Below the pieces are notes generated by a model, which worked only from the letters and a program-made list of their open reading frames with translations, had not been told where the DNA came from and did not search any database. The position numbers were made by a program, and so were the translations under genes. 64,000 nt of DNA. Source: Planctomycetota bacterium (GTDB taxonomy: Bacteria > Planctomycetota > UBA1135). The DNA lies in the NCBI GenBank assembly GCA_027623295.1, contig JAQBXR010000010.1, positions 1 to 64,000 on the forward strand. Direction: 5' to 3'. Positions 9,101 through 18,442 of the stretch are shown here, in pieces (the stretch's first letter is position 1; each line of letters begins with the position of its first letter).

Positions 9101-9972
9101 TCTGACATGGCTTTCGAAATCCAGAGTGCAAGATCAGATGCGGTGAGGCCATCGGTCCCCCATTCTTGCGCAAACATATCGCCGGCACGCCCATGCAGGT
9201 AAGCACCAAGACGTGCCGCTGCGAAAGGTGGAAGTCCGGCGGCCAAAAGCGCACCAAGGTGGCCGCTGAGCACGTCGCCACTTCCGGCAGTGGCCATACC
9301 CACGTTACCACTCGAGTTCACTGTGGTTTCCTCACCTTTACATCCAATCAGGGTATGCGCGCCTTTCAACAGGATGGTCGCGGCACAGAGTTCCGTGAGC
9401 TTTTGCATAGCTCTTTTCCGATCTGCCTGAATCACTTGCGCGTTTTCGAGCTGCAATAAACGCGCGGCCTCGCCAGGGTGTGGAGTCAAAATCATTTGCG
9501 CGCTACATAGACTCCAGTCCAATCCAGCTGCTGCAAAATGATTTAGGCCATCGGCATCGAGCACGATGGGTAGGTGCGGTTGCTCTTCTTGTAGTCCGTT
9601 GAGGAGTTGCGGAATCCAAGGAGCAGCTTGACCTGGATCGCCAAGCCCAGGGCCGATGACGACCGACTGGCATTTTTCAGCCCAACCAAGCAAGTCGGGA
9701 ATATCGTCCACGTGTAAGGTCTCGCGCTGGTCTTCGCCGCAAGCATGCAAGATGGCTGCTGGAATCGCCTTGGTCAACGAGGGCACCAACCGCGCGGCGC
9801 ACGCCACTTCTACATAACCCGCGCCGCTGCGCAAAGCTCCTTCCGCCGCCAACACTACCGCTCCAGCCATGCCGTAACTTCCGGCGATGAGCAGCACCCG
9901 GCCGCAATCCCCCTTATGGCTCGCAGGGTCGCGCGGCGGAAGTTGCGGAAGCTTCGACGGGATGGAATCCAT
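9079..9972 (-). CDS. nnrD: ADP-dependent NAD(P)H-hydrate dehydratase
   Basis: Repairs hydrated NADH/NADPH using ADP. I use the ATG at 9972 (MDSIPSKLPQ), giving 297 residues; the frame is open further upstream but that part is low-quality sequence running under the divergent methyltransferase gene. The ribokinase-like YjeF C-terminal fold is seen in GRVLLIAGSYGMAGAVVLAAEGAL, VVIGPGLGDPGQA, LDADGLNHFA, LTPHPGEAARLL and the diagnostic GMATAGSGDVLSGHLGALLA with the catalytic Asp. The epimerase (YjeF N-terminal) domain is absent, so an epimerase would have to be encoded elsewhere. First gene of the minus-strand run that ends with queA. Confidence 0.92.
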   Translation of the reverse strand: MDSIPSKLPQLPPRDPASHKGDCGRVLLIAGSYGMAGAVVLAAEGALRSGAGYVEVACAARLVPSLTKAIPAAILHACGEDQRETLHVDDIPDLLGWAEKCQSVVIGPGLGDPGQAAPWIPQLLNGLQEEQPHLPIVLDADGLNHFAAAGLDWSLCSAQMILTPHPGEAARLLQLENAQVIQADRKRAMQKLTELCAATILLKGAHTLIGCKGEETTVNSSGNVGMATAGSGDVLSGHLGALLAAGLPPFAAARLGAYLHGRAGDMFAQEWGTDGLTASDLALWISKAMSEWRATSC

Positions 9973-10046
9973 GGCAGTGGGTCGGCCAAGCGATGGCCTG
10001 CCTGTAGGATATCGCCTCAGCCCGGTGCTACCCGCGGCTCGACTCC

Positions 10047-10721
10047 ATGGAAAACCGACCTTCCAAGCTCGAAACCTACCGCGATCGGGAAATTGCCGCG
10101 ACTTATGACCAGCGTTGGTCAAGTGCGCGCGGCAAAAAACGCGATGAGCGGAAGGCTGCGGCTTTGCAGCGAGCCGTCGATGCGGTTTTGAAAGCGCGTG
10201 GCATGGAAGCACAGACCCTCTTGGATATTCCATGCGGGACTGGGCGCTTTTCGGACCTATGGAAGTCGCGCGGCTTTCAAGTGTTTGGCGCCGACCTTGC
10301 CGTAACCATGTTGCAGGAAGCGCGCGCGAAACATCCGCATGCTACGTTTTTTGCAGCCGACTTAGCGCGCTTGCCCTTTGCCGATGGCCGCCTAGATCTT
10401 GGAATTTGCATTCGTTTTCTGCATTTAGTCCGCGATCCGGAACTGCGTATTGCCTTTTTACGGGAACTCAAACGGGTATGCAAAGTGGGCGCGGTGATTG
10501 ATTACCGCCATGCGCACACCTTCCGCATTTGGAGCCGACGTTTGCGTTTCCGCCTGGGTAAGCGTCAGCGCCCGCCGGCAAACCCCACCTTCACGCAAAT
10601 TCGTGCCGAGCTCGATGCCGCCGGGTGGGATTCGGTGCAGTGGATTCATGTCCGACGCCACCCCTGGCTATCTGACAAACTGCTGATTGCAGCAGTACCC
10701 CGCCCGGCGTCAAATCAGTAA
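10047..10721 (+). CDS. Class I SAM-dependent methyltransferase
   Basis: A 224-residue cytoplasmic methyltransferase of unknown substrate. Motif I is LLDIPCGTGRFSDLW, motif II the acidic FGADLAVTMLQEAR, and motif IV/post-I the segment FAADLARLPFADGRLDLGICIRFLHLV, typical of the UbiE/Methyltransf_11 group. A basic stretch (RIWSRRLRFRLGKRQRPP) follows in the C-terminal part. It is divergent from nnrD, with only 74 bp between the starts, and is followed 9 bp later by the YgfZ-like gene, so the plus-strand genes to 12604 probably form one unit. Confidence 0.85.
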   Translation: MENRPSKLETYRDREIAATYDQRWSSARGKKRDERKAAALQRAVDAVLKARGMEAQTLLDIPCGTGRFSDLWKSRGFQVFGADLAVTMLQEARAKHPHATFFAADLARLPFADGRLDLGICIRFLHLVRDPELRIAFLRELKRVCKVGAVIDYRHAHTFRIWSRRLRFRLGKRQRPPANPTFTQIRAELDAAGWDSVQWIHVRRHPWLSDKLLIAAVPRPASNQ

Positions 10722-10730
10722 CATCTGTTT

Positions 10731-11789
10731 ATGGAAGCCATTGCCACCCCACTCGAGGAGTTATTCAAAAAGCGCGGAGCCTCGTTTCGTGAGATGGATG
10801 GGGTCCTGCTCCCGTACCAGGTAAAAACCGATGTCGAGGAGATGAACGCCGCTACTGAGGGTTTGCTCCTGACCGATGGCGGCGACCGCGCTTGGGTCGA
10901 AATGAAGGGCACCGATGCTGCCGATTTCCTTCAGCGCATTCTGACCTCCGATGTGAAGAAGCTGCAACCCGGTCAAGGCCAATGGTCTGCCATGTTAGAC
11001 GGCAAAGGCCACTGGATTTCCGACCTCTTGCTCTACGCCTTGCCGTCGGAGGACTCCATTCCGAGATTCGGGCTGGATATGCCCACTTGCCGTCGCGATG
11101 TAGTGCTGCAGAAGTTGGAGATGATGCACTTTGGCGAAGACCTCAAGTGGACCACTCCGCATGTCGGACGTCTGCTGCTACTTGGGCTGAACAAAAACAC
11201 AGAGCGTACACCGATGACGGTTGAAGCGGCAACGGATGGATGGATTCTGCAACGCCCCGATCGCGGCGCGGATTGTATGGAGCGCATTGTTTCCGCAGAG
11301 GGCGCCGAAGACGTGGCAAGAGCATTGTTGAAAGGCGGCGCAAAGTTGGGTGGCTGGTCTACTCTTGAACAATTGAGGATCGAAGACTTCTGTCCACGCT
11401 GGGGCGTGGATTTCGATGAGACCACCACCCTCCCCAACAGTAATGAATGGCAACGCTCTTCCATTACCAAAGGGTGTTATGCCGGGCAGGAAGTCATCGC
11501 CAAGATCAACACTTATGGGACAGCGCCGCGCCAGCTCTGTCATTTGCACTTTGCCGACGATGAAACCAACCTATCTGGAGCGGAGCTGCAAAACCAAGAA
11601 GGGCGCAAAATGGGCACGGTTACCAGTTGGGCTTGGTCTTGGGATGATGCCGTGAAAGGCGCCGTCGGCCTTGGCATCTTGCGACGTCGTGCTGCGGTGG
11701 AAGACGGCGAGGTGTTTGCCGTGGTCGAGGGCCCCGGCGAAAAACGTGTCTCAGTCAAAGTGCACCTTCCTGAGAAGCGCTTCGGATGA
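10731..11789 (+). CDS. ygfZ: Folate-binding YgfZ/GcvT-like protein
   Basis: Member of the YgfZ/IBA57 family, which uses tetrahydrofolate to support assembly or repair of certain iron-sulfur enzymes such as radical SAM proteins. The 352-residue protein shows the GcvT-like N-terminal pattern (GTDAADFLQRILTSDVKKLQPGQGQWSAML) and the family signature KGCYAGQEVIAK with its conserved cysteine. The window encodes clients of such a system (LipA, a radical SAM protein, MutY, ActB). The stop overlaps the next start (ATGA at 11786). Confidence 0.88.
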   Translation: MEAIATPLEELFKKRGASFREMDGVLLPYQVKTDVEEMNAATEGLLLTDGGDRAWVEMKGTDAADFLQRILTSDVKKLQPGQGQWSAMLDGKGHWISDLLLYALPSEDSIPRFGLDMPTCRRDVVLQKLEMMHFGEDLKWTTPHVGRLLLLGLNKNTERTPMTVEAATDGWILQRPDRGADCMERIVSAEGAEDVARALLKGGAKLGGWSTLEQLRIEDFCPRWGVDFDETTTLPNSNEWQRSSITKGCYAGQEVIAKINTYGTAPRQLCHLHFADDETNLSGAELQNQEGRKMGTVTSWAWSWDDAVKGAVGLGILRRRAAVEDGEVFAVVEGPGEKRVSVKVHLPEKRFG

Positions 11790-12604
11790 AGCTCTTTGCG
11801 CGCTGGGGTTTGGTAGCCCTCATTTTTGCAGTGGCCTTGGTGTTTTTTGGCTCGGTAATTTGCCCGCCAATCGGGGAACGCGATGCGGAAACCGAGGATG
11901 CGGAGGTGCAATACCCACTTCAGGAAGATGCGGGAACTTACAAAGCGCTACCTGGAGAACTGCAGATGGAAGACCGCTTTCCCAGCGCGAATACACAGCG
12001 CTCTGATCTGCCCGATTCTTTTTCGACGATCGAGGTCCGCGTAGTAGATGATCGCGGTAACCCTGTTGGAGGCGCCATGGTGTACTTTTTGTCCAAGTTA
12101 GAAAAGGGATACGCAGTGCGTGCGAACGGCACCACCAACGACCTTGGCAATTTCATAAGCCCTAATTTGTTTGACGGCAAATATGAAATCCGCGTCAACC
12201 ACGACCAGTATTTCATAGCCTTCACCGACCCCATCGAGCTGCCCGGGGCATCGCCCACTAAAATCGAAGTGCAACTTAGCCCGGCATCGTTCGTTTCCGG
12301 ACTGATTCATACTGCCTCTGGGCTTGAGGTCGCTCACGGAGAGATTCGACTTACGGATTTAAATTCTGGAGAATCCTACCCTGTTGAATTTCTCAAGATG
12401 GGCACCTTTCGCAGCCCACCCCTCGATCCTGGGTACTGGAGTCTTTCTTGGTCTGAGACCGTAGGTGGTGCCCCGACTGCATCTATGCGCTTCGCCTTGC
12501 CCCTAGAGCACAAGCAAGAACGAGAAGTACATATTGTCATTCCCAGCAACAATCCCGATGCAGAGCTGGTGTATGAGGTTGGGATTCGGGACTATCTCGA
12601 CTAG
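11786..12604 (+). CDS. Membrane-anchored carboxypeptidase-regulatory-like protein
   Basis: A 272-residue exported protein. Residues 6-27 form a hydrophobic helix (WGLVALIFAVALVFFGSVI) acting as signal peptide or anchor. An acidic linker follows, and then a beta-sandwich of the carboxypeptidase-regulatory-like type: VRVVDDRGNPVGGAMVYFL, a turn TTNDLGNFISPNLFDGKYEIRV and a second repeat beginning VSGLIHTASGLEVAHGEIRL. No enzymatic motif is seen. Translationally coupled to ygfZ by an ATGA overlap; a functional link is not obvious. Confidence 0.6.
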   Translation: MKLFARWGLVALIFAVALVFFGSVICPPIGERDAETEDAEVQYPLQEDAGTYKALPGELQMEDRFPSANTQRSDLPDSFSTIEVRVVDDRGNPVGGAMVYFLSKLEKGYAVRANGTTNDLGNFISPNLFDGKYEIRVNHDQYFIAFTDPIELPGASPTKIEVQLSPASFVSGLIHTASGLEVAHGEIRLTDLNSGESYPVEFLKMGTFRSPPLDPGYWSLSWSETVGGAPTASMRFALPLEHKQEREVHIVIPSNNPDAELVYEVGIRDYLD

Positions 12605-12639
12605 CAATCGAGGCCAGGTTTAGGCTAAGCGGCTAGTCA

Positions 12640-13932
12640 CTAGTACAAACTGCGGACACCCGCCGCTTGGTACTGTGGGAAAAAGTCTTTCGGTGGCTCA
12701 AAGCCAAGGCCGTTTTCTAAGACTTCCTTCATGACGTCGCGGAAGTCGGTGGTCACCGCTAGGTCACGGCCTTGATATAGATCGGCCTCACCAAGACCGC
12801 GCCAATCTCCGTGGACTTTGCCGCCCTTGACGCCGCCGCCAAGCAACAACATGCTGCCGCCGTGGCCATGATCGGTGCCGCTATTGCCGTTTTCGCGACA
12901 GGTACGCCCAAACTCCGACATCACCAAAATGCTGGTGGTGTCTAACTGCGGCCCAAGGTCCTGACAGAAGGCCGCCAAACTGAGAGCCAAGTCGGTCATG
13001 CGATCCGCCATGCGTCCTTCAACCCCACCTTCTTGGGTGTGGTCATCCCATCCGCCATAATCGATTCCGGCAACCTCCAAACCCTCGTTGGCGCGCACCA
13101 CCAAAGCGATTTGCTGGAGGCGATTTGCGAACTGGGAATTCGGATAACTCCCGCCAGACACCGATTGGTTTTCGCGCACGGCCTTCTTCTTTTTCTTCTC
13201 CGCGGCCTCAATGATTTCACCGAAGCGGCGTAGCGTTTGGATGGTAATACGCCCCGACTGCACCACGCCGGCGGGATCTTCTTCCCGTTGACCACTCATG
13301 CTGGCGCCACCTTCCATCATTTCGCCGCTGTCGCCATAAAACTGTTCAAAGCGATCCAAGGTTTTGCCAGTCTTGTGGCGCTCGAGAGAAGTTGGCACGG
13401 CAAGCACCGGATAACTTCCACGCAGAGAGCGAGGCAGCAATTCTTGCATGCCAAGGGCACGGAACTCACTGGCGTTATCTTGCTTGGGTTTGGAGGCTTC
13501 TAGGTAGCGGTTAATCCAACCGTTCCGCATGGTCCGGTCTCCCGGCGCGGCGAACTCCATCCAATCTTGTGCATCGAAGTGACTTCGGGTCTGGTGCGGG
13601 GAGCCGGCGCAAACGATGGGCGCGAACTTGCCGGCATCAAACCATGGCTTCAAAGACTTCATGGCCGGATGCAAGCCAAAGGTTTTATCCAAAGGCACCA
13701 CACCTTCTGCGATGGTGGATGCAATAGTTGGGCGCATGGCTTCGTAGCCGGGATCGCCCACAGGCACCACCATGTTCATAGAGTCCGCTGCTCCACGCAA
13801 AAAAATGACGACCAGCGCTGAGTTGGTCGGGCTTTGCGGAGCCGCGAACAAACGTGAGGTGAATGGGTCCACCTGAGAAAGAATGCCTGCCGTGGCTGCA
13901 AGACGTAGGAAATCGCGTCGGGTGGTGTTCAT
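12640..13932 (-). CDS. DUF1501 domain protein with Tat signal
   Basis: A 430-residue exported protein of the DUF1501 family, whose fold is related to alkaline phosphatase/sulfatase. The twin-arginine signal is NTTRRDFLRLAATAGILS. Family landmarks are LVVIFLRGAADSMNMVVPVGDP, SHFDAQDWMEFAAPG, YGGWDDHTQEGG, and ILVMSEFGRTCRENGNSGTDHGHGGSMLLLGGGV. Biochemical role unknown. It is encoded just after a DUF1800 protein with an ATGA overlap, the standard pairing in Planctomycetota, Verrucomicrobiota and proteobacteria, which suggests that the two form an exported complex. Confidence 0.92.
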   Translation of the reverse strand: MNTTRRDFLRLAATAGILSQVDPFTSRLFAAPQSPTNSALVVIFLRGAADSMNMVVPVGDPGYEAMRPTIASTIAEGVVPLDKTFGLHPAMKSLKPWFDAGKFAPIVCAGSPHQTRSHFDAQDWMEFAAPGDRTMRNGWINRYLEASKPKQDNASEFRALGMQELLPRSLRGSYPVLAVPTSLERHKTGKTLDRFEQFYGDSGEMMEGGASMSGQREEDPAGVVQSGRITIQTLRRFGEIIEAAEKKKKKAVRENQSVSGGSYPNSQFANRLQQIALVVRANEGLEVAGIDYGGWDDHTQEGGVEGRMADRMTDLALSLAAFCQDLGPQLDTTSILVMSEFGRTCRENGNSGTDHGHGGSMLLLGGGVKGGKVHGDWRGLGEADLYQGRDLAVTTDFRDVMKEVLENGLGFEPPKDFFPQYQAAGVRSLY

Positions 13933-15560
13933 TGCTGCTGAAACTCTGGGGAACCAAGGAGAAGGCCTACTAGCTCAGGACCTAGCTGAAACAAATCGAG
14001 AACTTTCTTCTTCTCGAGATACTCCGAAGTCACGGTGGCCAGTGCAGCACGAGTGCGCGCCCCGGCGCCACCGGGAAGGATCAATTGGGTGAGATGGTGC
14101 TGCCATAGACGCGGCGGCACATCGGCCGGAACTTGGTCATAAAAGGCATCGGGAATGGCGACGGCATCCACTTTGCCATTGGCTAGGTCCACCGCAAACT
14201 CCCAGCGTAAAGCCATAACGCCTGGGTCTAGCCAAACATCGGAGGTGTCGTAGTAGCCGGTTGGGTCATCGCAATTATAAATCGGCTGCCCCATGGCCAC
14301 GAGGTAGCGCTCCAATTCACCGAGCGAACCGATCTCGCATCCGGTCACGCGTAAAGAACTAATGATGAACTCATAAGGAGTTTTGAACTTGCTGCGTACA
14401 TTGGAAGGATCCCAAAACTCCTCGCTCTCCACAATCGTTTGCACCATGGCAGTCATGTCACCGTCGGTCTTGCGATAGGTCTTGGCGACTTGCTCCACCA
14501 AATTTTCTGGAGGGACATCGGCGACCAAGAAGCGCACCATTTTCATGGCGATGAAATCGGCGGTGCCCTTGTGCTTACCCAGCATTTCAAGTAAATCCAT
14601 GCCTTGCCCGGGTCCACCATCTTTATCTTCCCGGACCAACTTACCCAACACCTGCTTATTGCCATCGACGTGCATGTCTGGATCGAAAACATATTTCCGC
14701 GTACCCTCACGCCCTCCATCGATGGTCCAGCCAGTTAAGCATTCTGCAACAGCGATGACATCTTTCTGTTTATAGAAATTGTCCACGCCAAGAGTATGCA
14801 GCTCTAATAACTCGCGACCATAGTTCTCGTTCAACCCTCGTTGCGATGCAATCTGAACCGCTTCCGTGGCACGCTCCTCCGAGCCGGTCTTACGTTTGGT
14901 GCGGCGCTCCAACTCAGCAAGTTGCTGCTTGGAAGGAGGCCTACGCGACAAACTGTTGTCCAAGTAATTCAACATGGCCGGGTGCGTTGCCGATGCCGTG
15001 AGCATATCCGGGAAGCTTCCCCACACATGCTTTTGAATCACTTCGCGCTCATAGTCGGGCATTTGTGGGTAGATGTCCTGGCCTTTGGTGAAGCTCACAT
15101 TGAAATGGTTGCGCCAAAACTCCGCCATCACTTCGGTCGCTTGCCGCTCGCTGAACACCGCGCGGAAAGCAATGCTCTCCATGAGCTCTTCCATAGGGAT
15201 CCGATTTTTGCGCCGCGCTAAACGCTGGTCCGCAACCGATGGTTTATCAGTAGGCGGCGTCGCTGTAAAACTTATGCACTCCGCAATGCCCATAGAGAGA
15301 GTTTGGAACTCCGACATGCGCTCGGCCAAACGTGGGTCTGCCGAGGCTTTGTCCGAGAACTGCTCCTTCAGCCAAACATCGACGCCCATTTCGACCAGGC
15401 GATCGATCTCACCTGGGCGTGGACCATAAGCCAACCGCGACAACACATGCGCCGCGCGTTGTTGCTCGGTGAGTGGAGCAGGCGCGTCCTCCTGCGCAGC
15501 CAAGGTGGCGGTCGCAAACAGGGAGAGGCAGGAGGAAACCAGAAGGTGCCGAGGTTTCAT
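13929..15560 (-). CDS. DUF1800 domain protein
   Basis: Partner of the DUF1501 protein. I take the ATG at 15560 (MKPRHLLVSS), which begins a good Sec signal peptide (LLVSSCLSLFATATLAAQ); a start 36 bases earlier would add 12 residues before it. The 543-residue chain has the family opening HVLSRLAYGPRPGEIDRLVEMGVDVWLKEQF, the central MAEFWRNHFNVSF, ENYGRELLELHTLGVD (conserved) and a C-terminal region KTPYEFIISSLRVTG. Function unknown. The stop overlaps the DUF1501 start (ATGA). Confidence 0.92.
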   Translation of the reverse strand: MKPRHLLVSSCLSLFATATLAAQEDAPAPLTEQQRAAHVLSRLAYGPRPGEIDRLVEMGVDVWLKEQFSDKASADPRLAERMSEFQTLSMGIAECISFTATPPTDKPSVADQRLARRKNRIPMEELMESIAFRAVFSERQATEVMAEFWRNHFNVSFTKGQDIYPQMPDYEREVIQKHVWGSFPDMLTASATHPAMLNYLDNSLSRRPPSKQQLAELERRTKRKTGSEERATEAVQIASQRGLNENYGRELLELHTLGVDNFYKQKDVIAVAECLTGWTIDGGREGTRKYVFDPDMHVDGNKQVLGKLVREDKDGGPGQGMDLLEMLGKHKGTADFIAMKMVRFLVADVPPENLVEQVAKTYRKTDGDMTAMVQTIVESEEFWDPSNVRSKFKTPYEFIISSLRVTGCEIGSLGELERYLVAMGQPIYNCDDPTGYYDTSDVWLDPGVMALRWEFAVDLANGKVDAVAIPDAFYDQVPADVPPRLWQHHLTQLILPGGAGARTRAALATVTSEYLEKKKVLDLFQLGPELVGLLLGSPEFQQQ

Positions 15561-15661
15561 GTTCCCTATCCTATGCCTTTGCGCAGAGTTTTGCATTCTA
15601 CCTGCAACCCTGGCGCAAGAGACGGGTTCCTGCGCGTGTGTCCGAGCCGCGTTTTGGGGGC

Positions 15662-16222
15662 CTATTGGTTAAAAACCACTGCAAGGTGCCAAGATTCATC
15701 GAAAGTCTCGTAGCCGAAATCGAGGCCACCATTCGGGTCGAACATCCAGATGGCTCCAGACTGCAAGTTCCCTTGCCAAAACACAGTGGTCAGAATCGCA
15801 CTGGCGCGCCCGTTTCGATCTTCAATACTTCGATTGTAAAAGTTTCCAATGCCACCGCCGAGATACAAAGCTAAACGATTGGCAGGACGGAAAACAAAAC
15901 CCATGTTGTAGACGAAGGCGCCTTGATACTCGTCAAAGCGACGGTCTTCGTCATCGTTGTCATCGCCCTCGGCTTCATCGTAAACCAAGTCCAGGCCAGC
16001 GACGCTATCGAAACGCGCAGAGGCATAAGTACCCCAACGGCTGGTTCCGGTATTTAGAAAAGCAAGGTGTATGCCGGTACGCGCATTGTCCCGGTGCAAA
16101 CCACTTACCGCGCCAACACTCACCGCTTGAAACGGAGTCATGCCATGATCTGGGCCATGGGGCAATGCGCAACTTGAAAAGCTAACAAGCAGCAAGAAGG
16201 TTAGTGCCAAAAAGATACGCAT
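15662..16222 (-). CDS. Probable outer-membrane beta-barrel or lipoprotein
   Basis: A 186-residue exported protein, family not recognised. The signal region FLALTFLLLVSFSSCALP contains a Cys after SFSS, a possible though non-consensus lipobox. The mature part alternates aromatic and small residues in beta-strand-like stretches (GTYASARFDSVAGLDLVYD, GAFVYNMGFVFRPANRLALYL) and ends with a terminal segment HLAVVFNQ, typical of small barrels. An acidic loop EAEGDDNDDEDRRFDE lies in the middle. It starts 3 bp after the DUF5916-like gene and is probably co-transcribed with it. Confidence 0.55.
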   Translation of the reverse strand: MRIFLALTFLLLVSFSSCALPHGPDHGMTPFQAVSVGAVSGLHRDNARTGIHLAFLNTGTSRWGTYASARFDSVAGLDLVYDEAEGDDNDDEDRRFDEYQGAFVYNMGFVFRPANRLALYLGGGIGNFYNRSIEDRNGRASAILTTVFWQGNLQSGAIWMFDPNGGLDFGYETFDESWHLAVVFNQ

Positions 16223-16225
16223 AAT

Positions 16226-18400
16226 TTAGATGCGTATGGAGTAAACGATTTTAAAAGTGACGTCGTGGGCTTGCGGGACGATGGCACCAGTAGCCAACTC
16301 TTCCCAACCCGAATCTAATACGACAAAGAGCTCGCGCCCATCTTCGAGAATCCAACGATAACGCGCTTGTAGTCCAAGGGTGTCGGATTGATTGTCCGAT
16401 TGAATCAAAGTTTCCAAACTAGTTCCCGAATTGAAAGAGTAGTCAACCATGAATCGTTCTACTCGGACCGTAAAGTCACCACCGGAAATGTTTCCCCTTT
16501 CCTCGTTGTACTCAAGATTTAAATTTAACTGCGCCGTTGGGTGCCAATTAAGACCAGTGCGAAAACGGAGAATCCCGCCGTCGTACCAGTTGCCCCCGCC
16601 AAGCTCTATACGCCCCGACAGTGGCCGTGATTGAGAAGAAGAATAACGCAACTGATGCTCAGCCCAACTGTAACTTCCGGGCTGAATAGAAACAGAGTCA
16701 GTCACGTCGAATGCGGCGTCGGGGCGATCCGTATACAGGAATGTGTTAAAGCGCAATGAATCACCGCCTTGAAACTCTGCTTCGAAGAGGCCAAGGCGAA
16801 GCGTGGAGCTAATCGTTTCACCTCCGAGGTCCGTCCAAACCAAGGGAGCAAGCCCAAAGCTAAACCGCCGCACCGGGCCAGTGCTCGAACGCGGATTCCA
16901 AAACACTGAAGCTGAGGTGCGCATTTCTCCGGGGCGCCTTACAAAACCGAGGGAGGGTTCAAAGTCTGCCTGGGTTCCCAAAACCGAAAAGTTGTAATCC
17001 CAAAAGGAGGTTGTAAGCCTGGCCTCGGTGCCAAAACCAAGTCCACGGCGGGCCGTGGCACCGTCGTCGCTGTGTAGGAAGTAAGAGTTGACGCTTAGGC
17101 TTCCAGGCAAGACTTGGGTACTAGAATAGCGCATGTCAGCGCCAACCACTGTGTTTGAAAAATCGCTTGCTGGATTGCCATCGGTGAAAAGGGCACCTAC
17201 TGCAAGCCGATTCGAAACGTTGTAGGACGGGCGGAAAACGAATAGTTCACCATCGGGCACGCCAACGGAATCCGCTTCATCGGTTCTTACACCGAGAAAC
17301 CCTAAATCCCACGGGCCTGCCCGCCCGGCAACGCGAAGACCTACGTCGATGGGGACCTCGGTTCCACCTTGCAAACCAATACGACGACTGAAAAACGGAA
17401 CTAGGTTTACGCCCCTGTCTCCACCACCGCCGCGTTCTCCAAACTGAAACAGAGTGGTGTCTTGCAAAAAGAAATGGCGCTTCTCTGGAAAGAACAATGG
17501 GAAGCGTGAAAGGTTCACGCGACGTTCGTCGACTTCCGTTTCTGCAAAATCGGTATTCCAAGTCACCGAGCTATTCATTTGAGGCGTGATACTCCAACTC
17601 ACTTCACCACCGATATCGTGTAAAATATCTGAGGATTCTCCACTTGGGTTCACGCTCTTCAATTTATAGAACGTGCGAAATTCCACGCCGCTTCCCTGTT
17701 GGATGCCAGCGAATCCGCTTAACTTGCCAGATTCACTGACATTGCCTAGGCGCAATTCACGCTTGGCGCCGGCCCAACGAAAAATGCTGCGATTTTCTCC
17801 ACGCATTCGTTCAAAATTTGCACCCCAAATATCGTTTTCGCCAAAAGACATGGTGGCGAATGGAATCGAGACTTCTGAAACCCAACGATCCTCTAGAACT
17901 TTCGTTTCTGCTTTCCAGAAACCATCCCATGGTTTATTGAAACGACGACCGTTATCGCCGAGCAGGGCATCGCCACGAGAACCGGCCGCGGAGATTTGAA
18001 AGAAGTAGGAAGTCTTCGCGTCGTGGAAAGTGTCGAATACAAACTCGATACGGTCATCGTTATTGAGGATGGCATCGCGACGAAGATTTTGCAGAACCAT
18101 GCCACTGCGATTTGGCTCCATACAGGTAATCGCAAGATAAAGATGGGTTTCGGAACGCATGATGCGCACCATAGTGCGAGGATCGCCGACCGAACCTTCG
18201 TTTGGAATCACCTCGGTGAACTGATCTAGCAGCAGCGCTTGATTCCAGGCATCCTCCTCAAAGCGGCCATCAAGCGTAATCTCCTCGTGAATCACCGGGA
18301 CCCGTCCCGACGGACGGGTCATGCCTGAAGATTCCTGCGCGCATAAGGTGGCCGGGCTCAGGCACAAAAGAGCCATGCCAAGAAAAAGGCAAGTCTGCAT
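16226..18400 (-). CDS. DUF5916 outer-membrane protein with CBM9-like domain
   Basis: Large exported protein with start ATG at 18400 (MQTCLFLGMALLCL...), giving 724 residues with a Sec signal peptide ending at LCAQ. Residues about 30-210 look like a family-9 carbohydrate-binding-like sandwich (ITLDGRFEEDAWNQALLLDQF, DDRIEFVFDTFHDAKTSYFFQI, WKAETKVLEDRWVSEVSIPF). The rest matches the DUF5916 barrel: FPLFFPEKRHFFLQDTTLFQFG, FFSRRIGL, then many amphipathic strands to a terminal FKIVYSIRI. Proteins of this type sit in the outer membrane of Bacteroidota and related groups; the ligand is unknown. Confidence 0.82.
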   Translation of the reverse strand: MQTCLFLGMALLCLSPATLCAQESSGMTRPSGRVPVIHEEITLDGRFEEDAWNQALLLDQFTEVIPNEGSVGDPRTMVRIMRSETHLYLAITCMEPNRSGMVLQNLRRDAILNNDDRIEFVFDTFHDAKTSYFFQISAAGSRGDALLGDNGRRFNKPWDGFWKAETKVLEDRWVSEVSIPFATMSFGENDIWGANFERMRGENRSIFRWAGAKRELRLGNVSESGKLSGFAGIQQGSGVEFRTFYKLKSVNPSGESSDILHDIGGEVSWSITPQMNSSVTWNTDFAETEVDERRVNLSRFPLFFPEKRHFFLQDTTLFQFGERGGGGDRGVNLVPFFSRRIGLQGGTEVPIDVGLRVAGRAGPWDLGFLGVRTDEADSVGVPDGELFVFRPSYNVSNRLAVGALFTDGNPASDFSNTVVGADMRYSSTQVLPGSLSVNSYFLHSDDGATARRGLGFGTEARLTTSFWDYNFSVLGTQADFEPSLGFVRRPGEMRTSASVFWNPRSSTGPVRRFSFGLAPLVWTDLGGETISSTLRLGLFEAEFQGGDSLRFNTFLYTDRPDAAFDVTDSVSIQPGSYSWAEHQLRYSSSQSRPLSGRIELGGGNWYDGGILRFRTGLNWHPTAQLNLNLEYNEERGNISGGDFTVRVERFMVDYSFNSGTSLETLIQSDNQSDTLGLQARYRWILEDGRELFVVLDSGWEELATGAIVPQAHDVTFKIVYSIRI

Positions 18401-18442
18401 GCGGGAAGGTAAGACCGAAGGCAAGATTGGGATTCTACGCGT

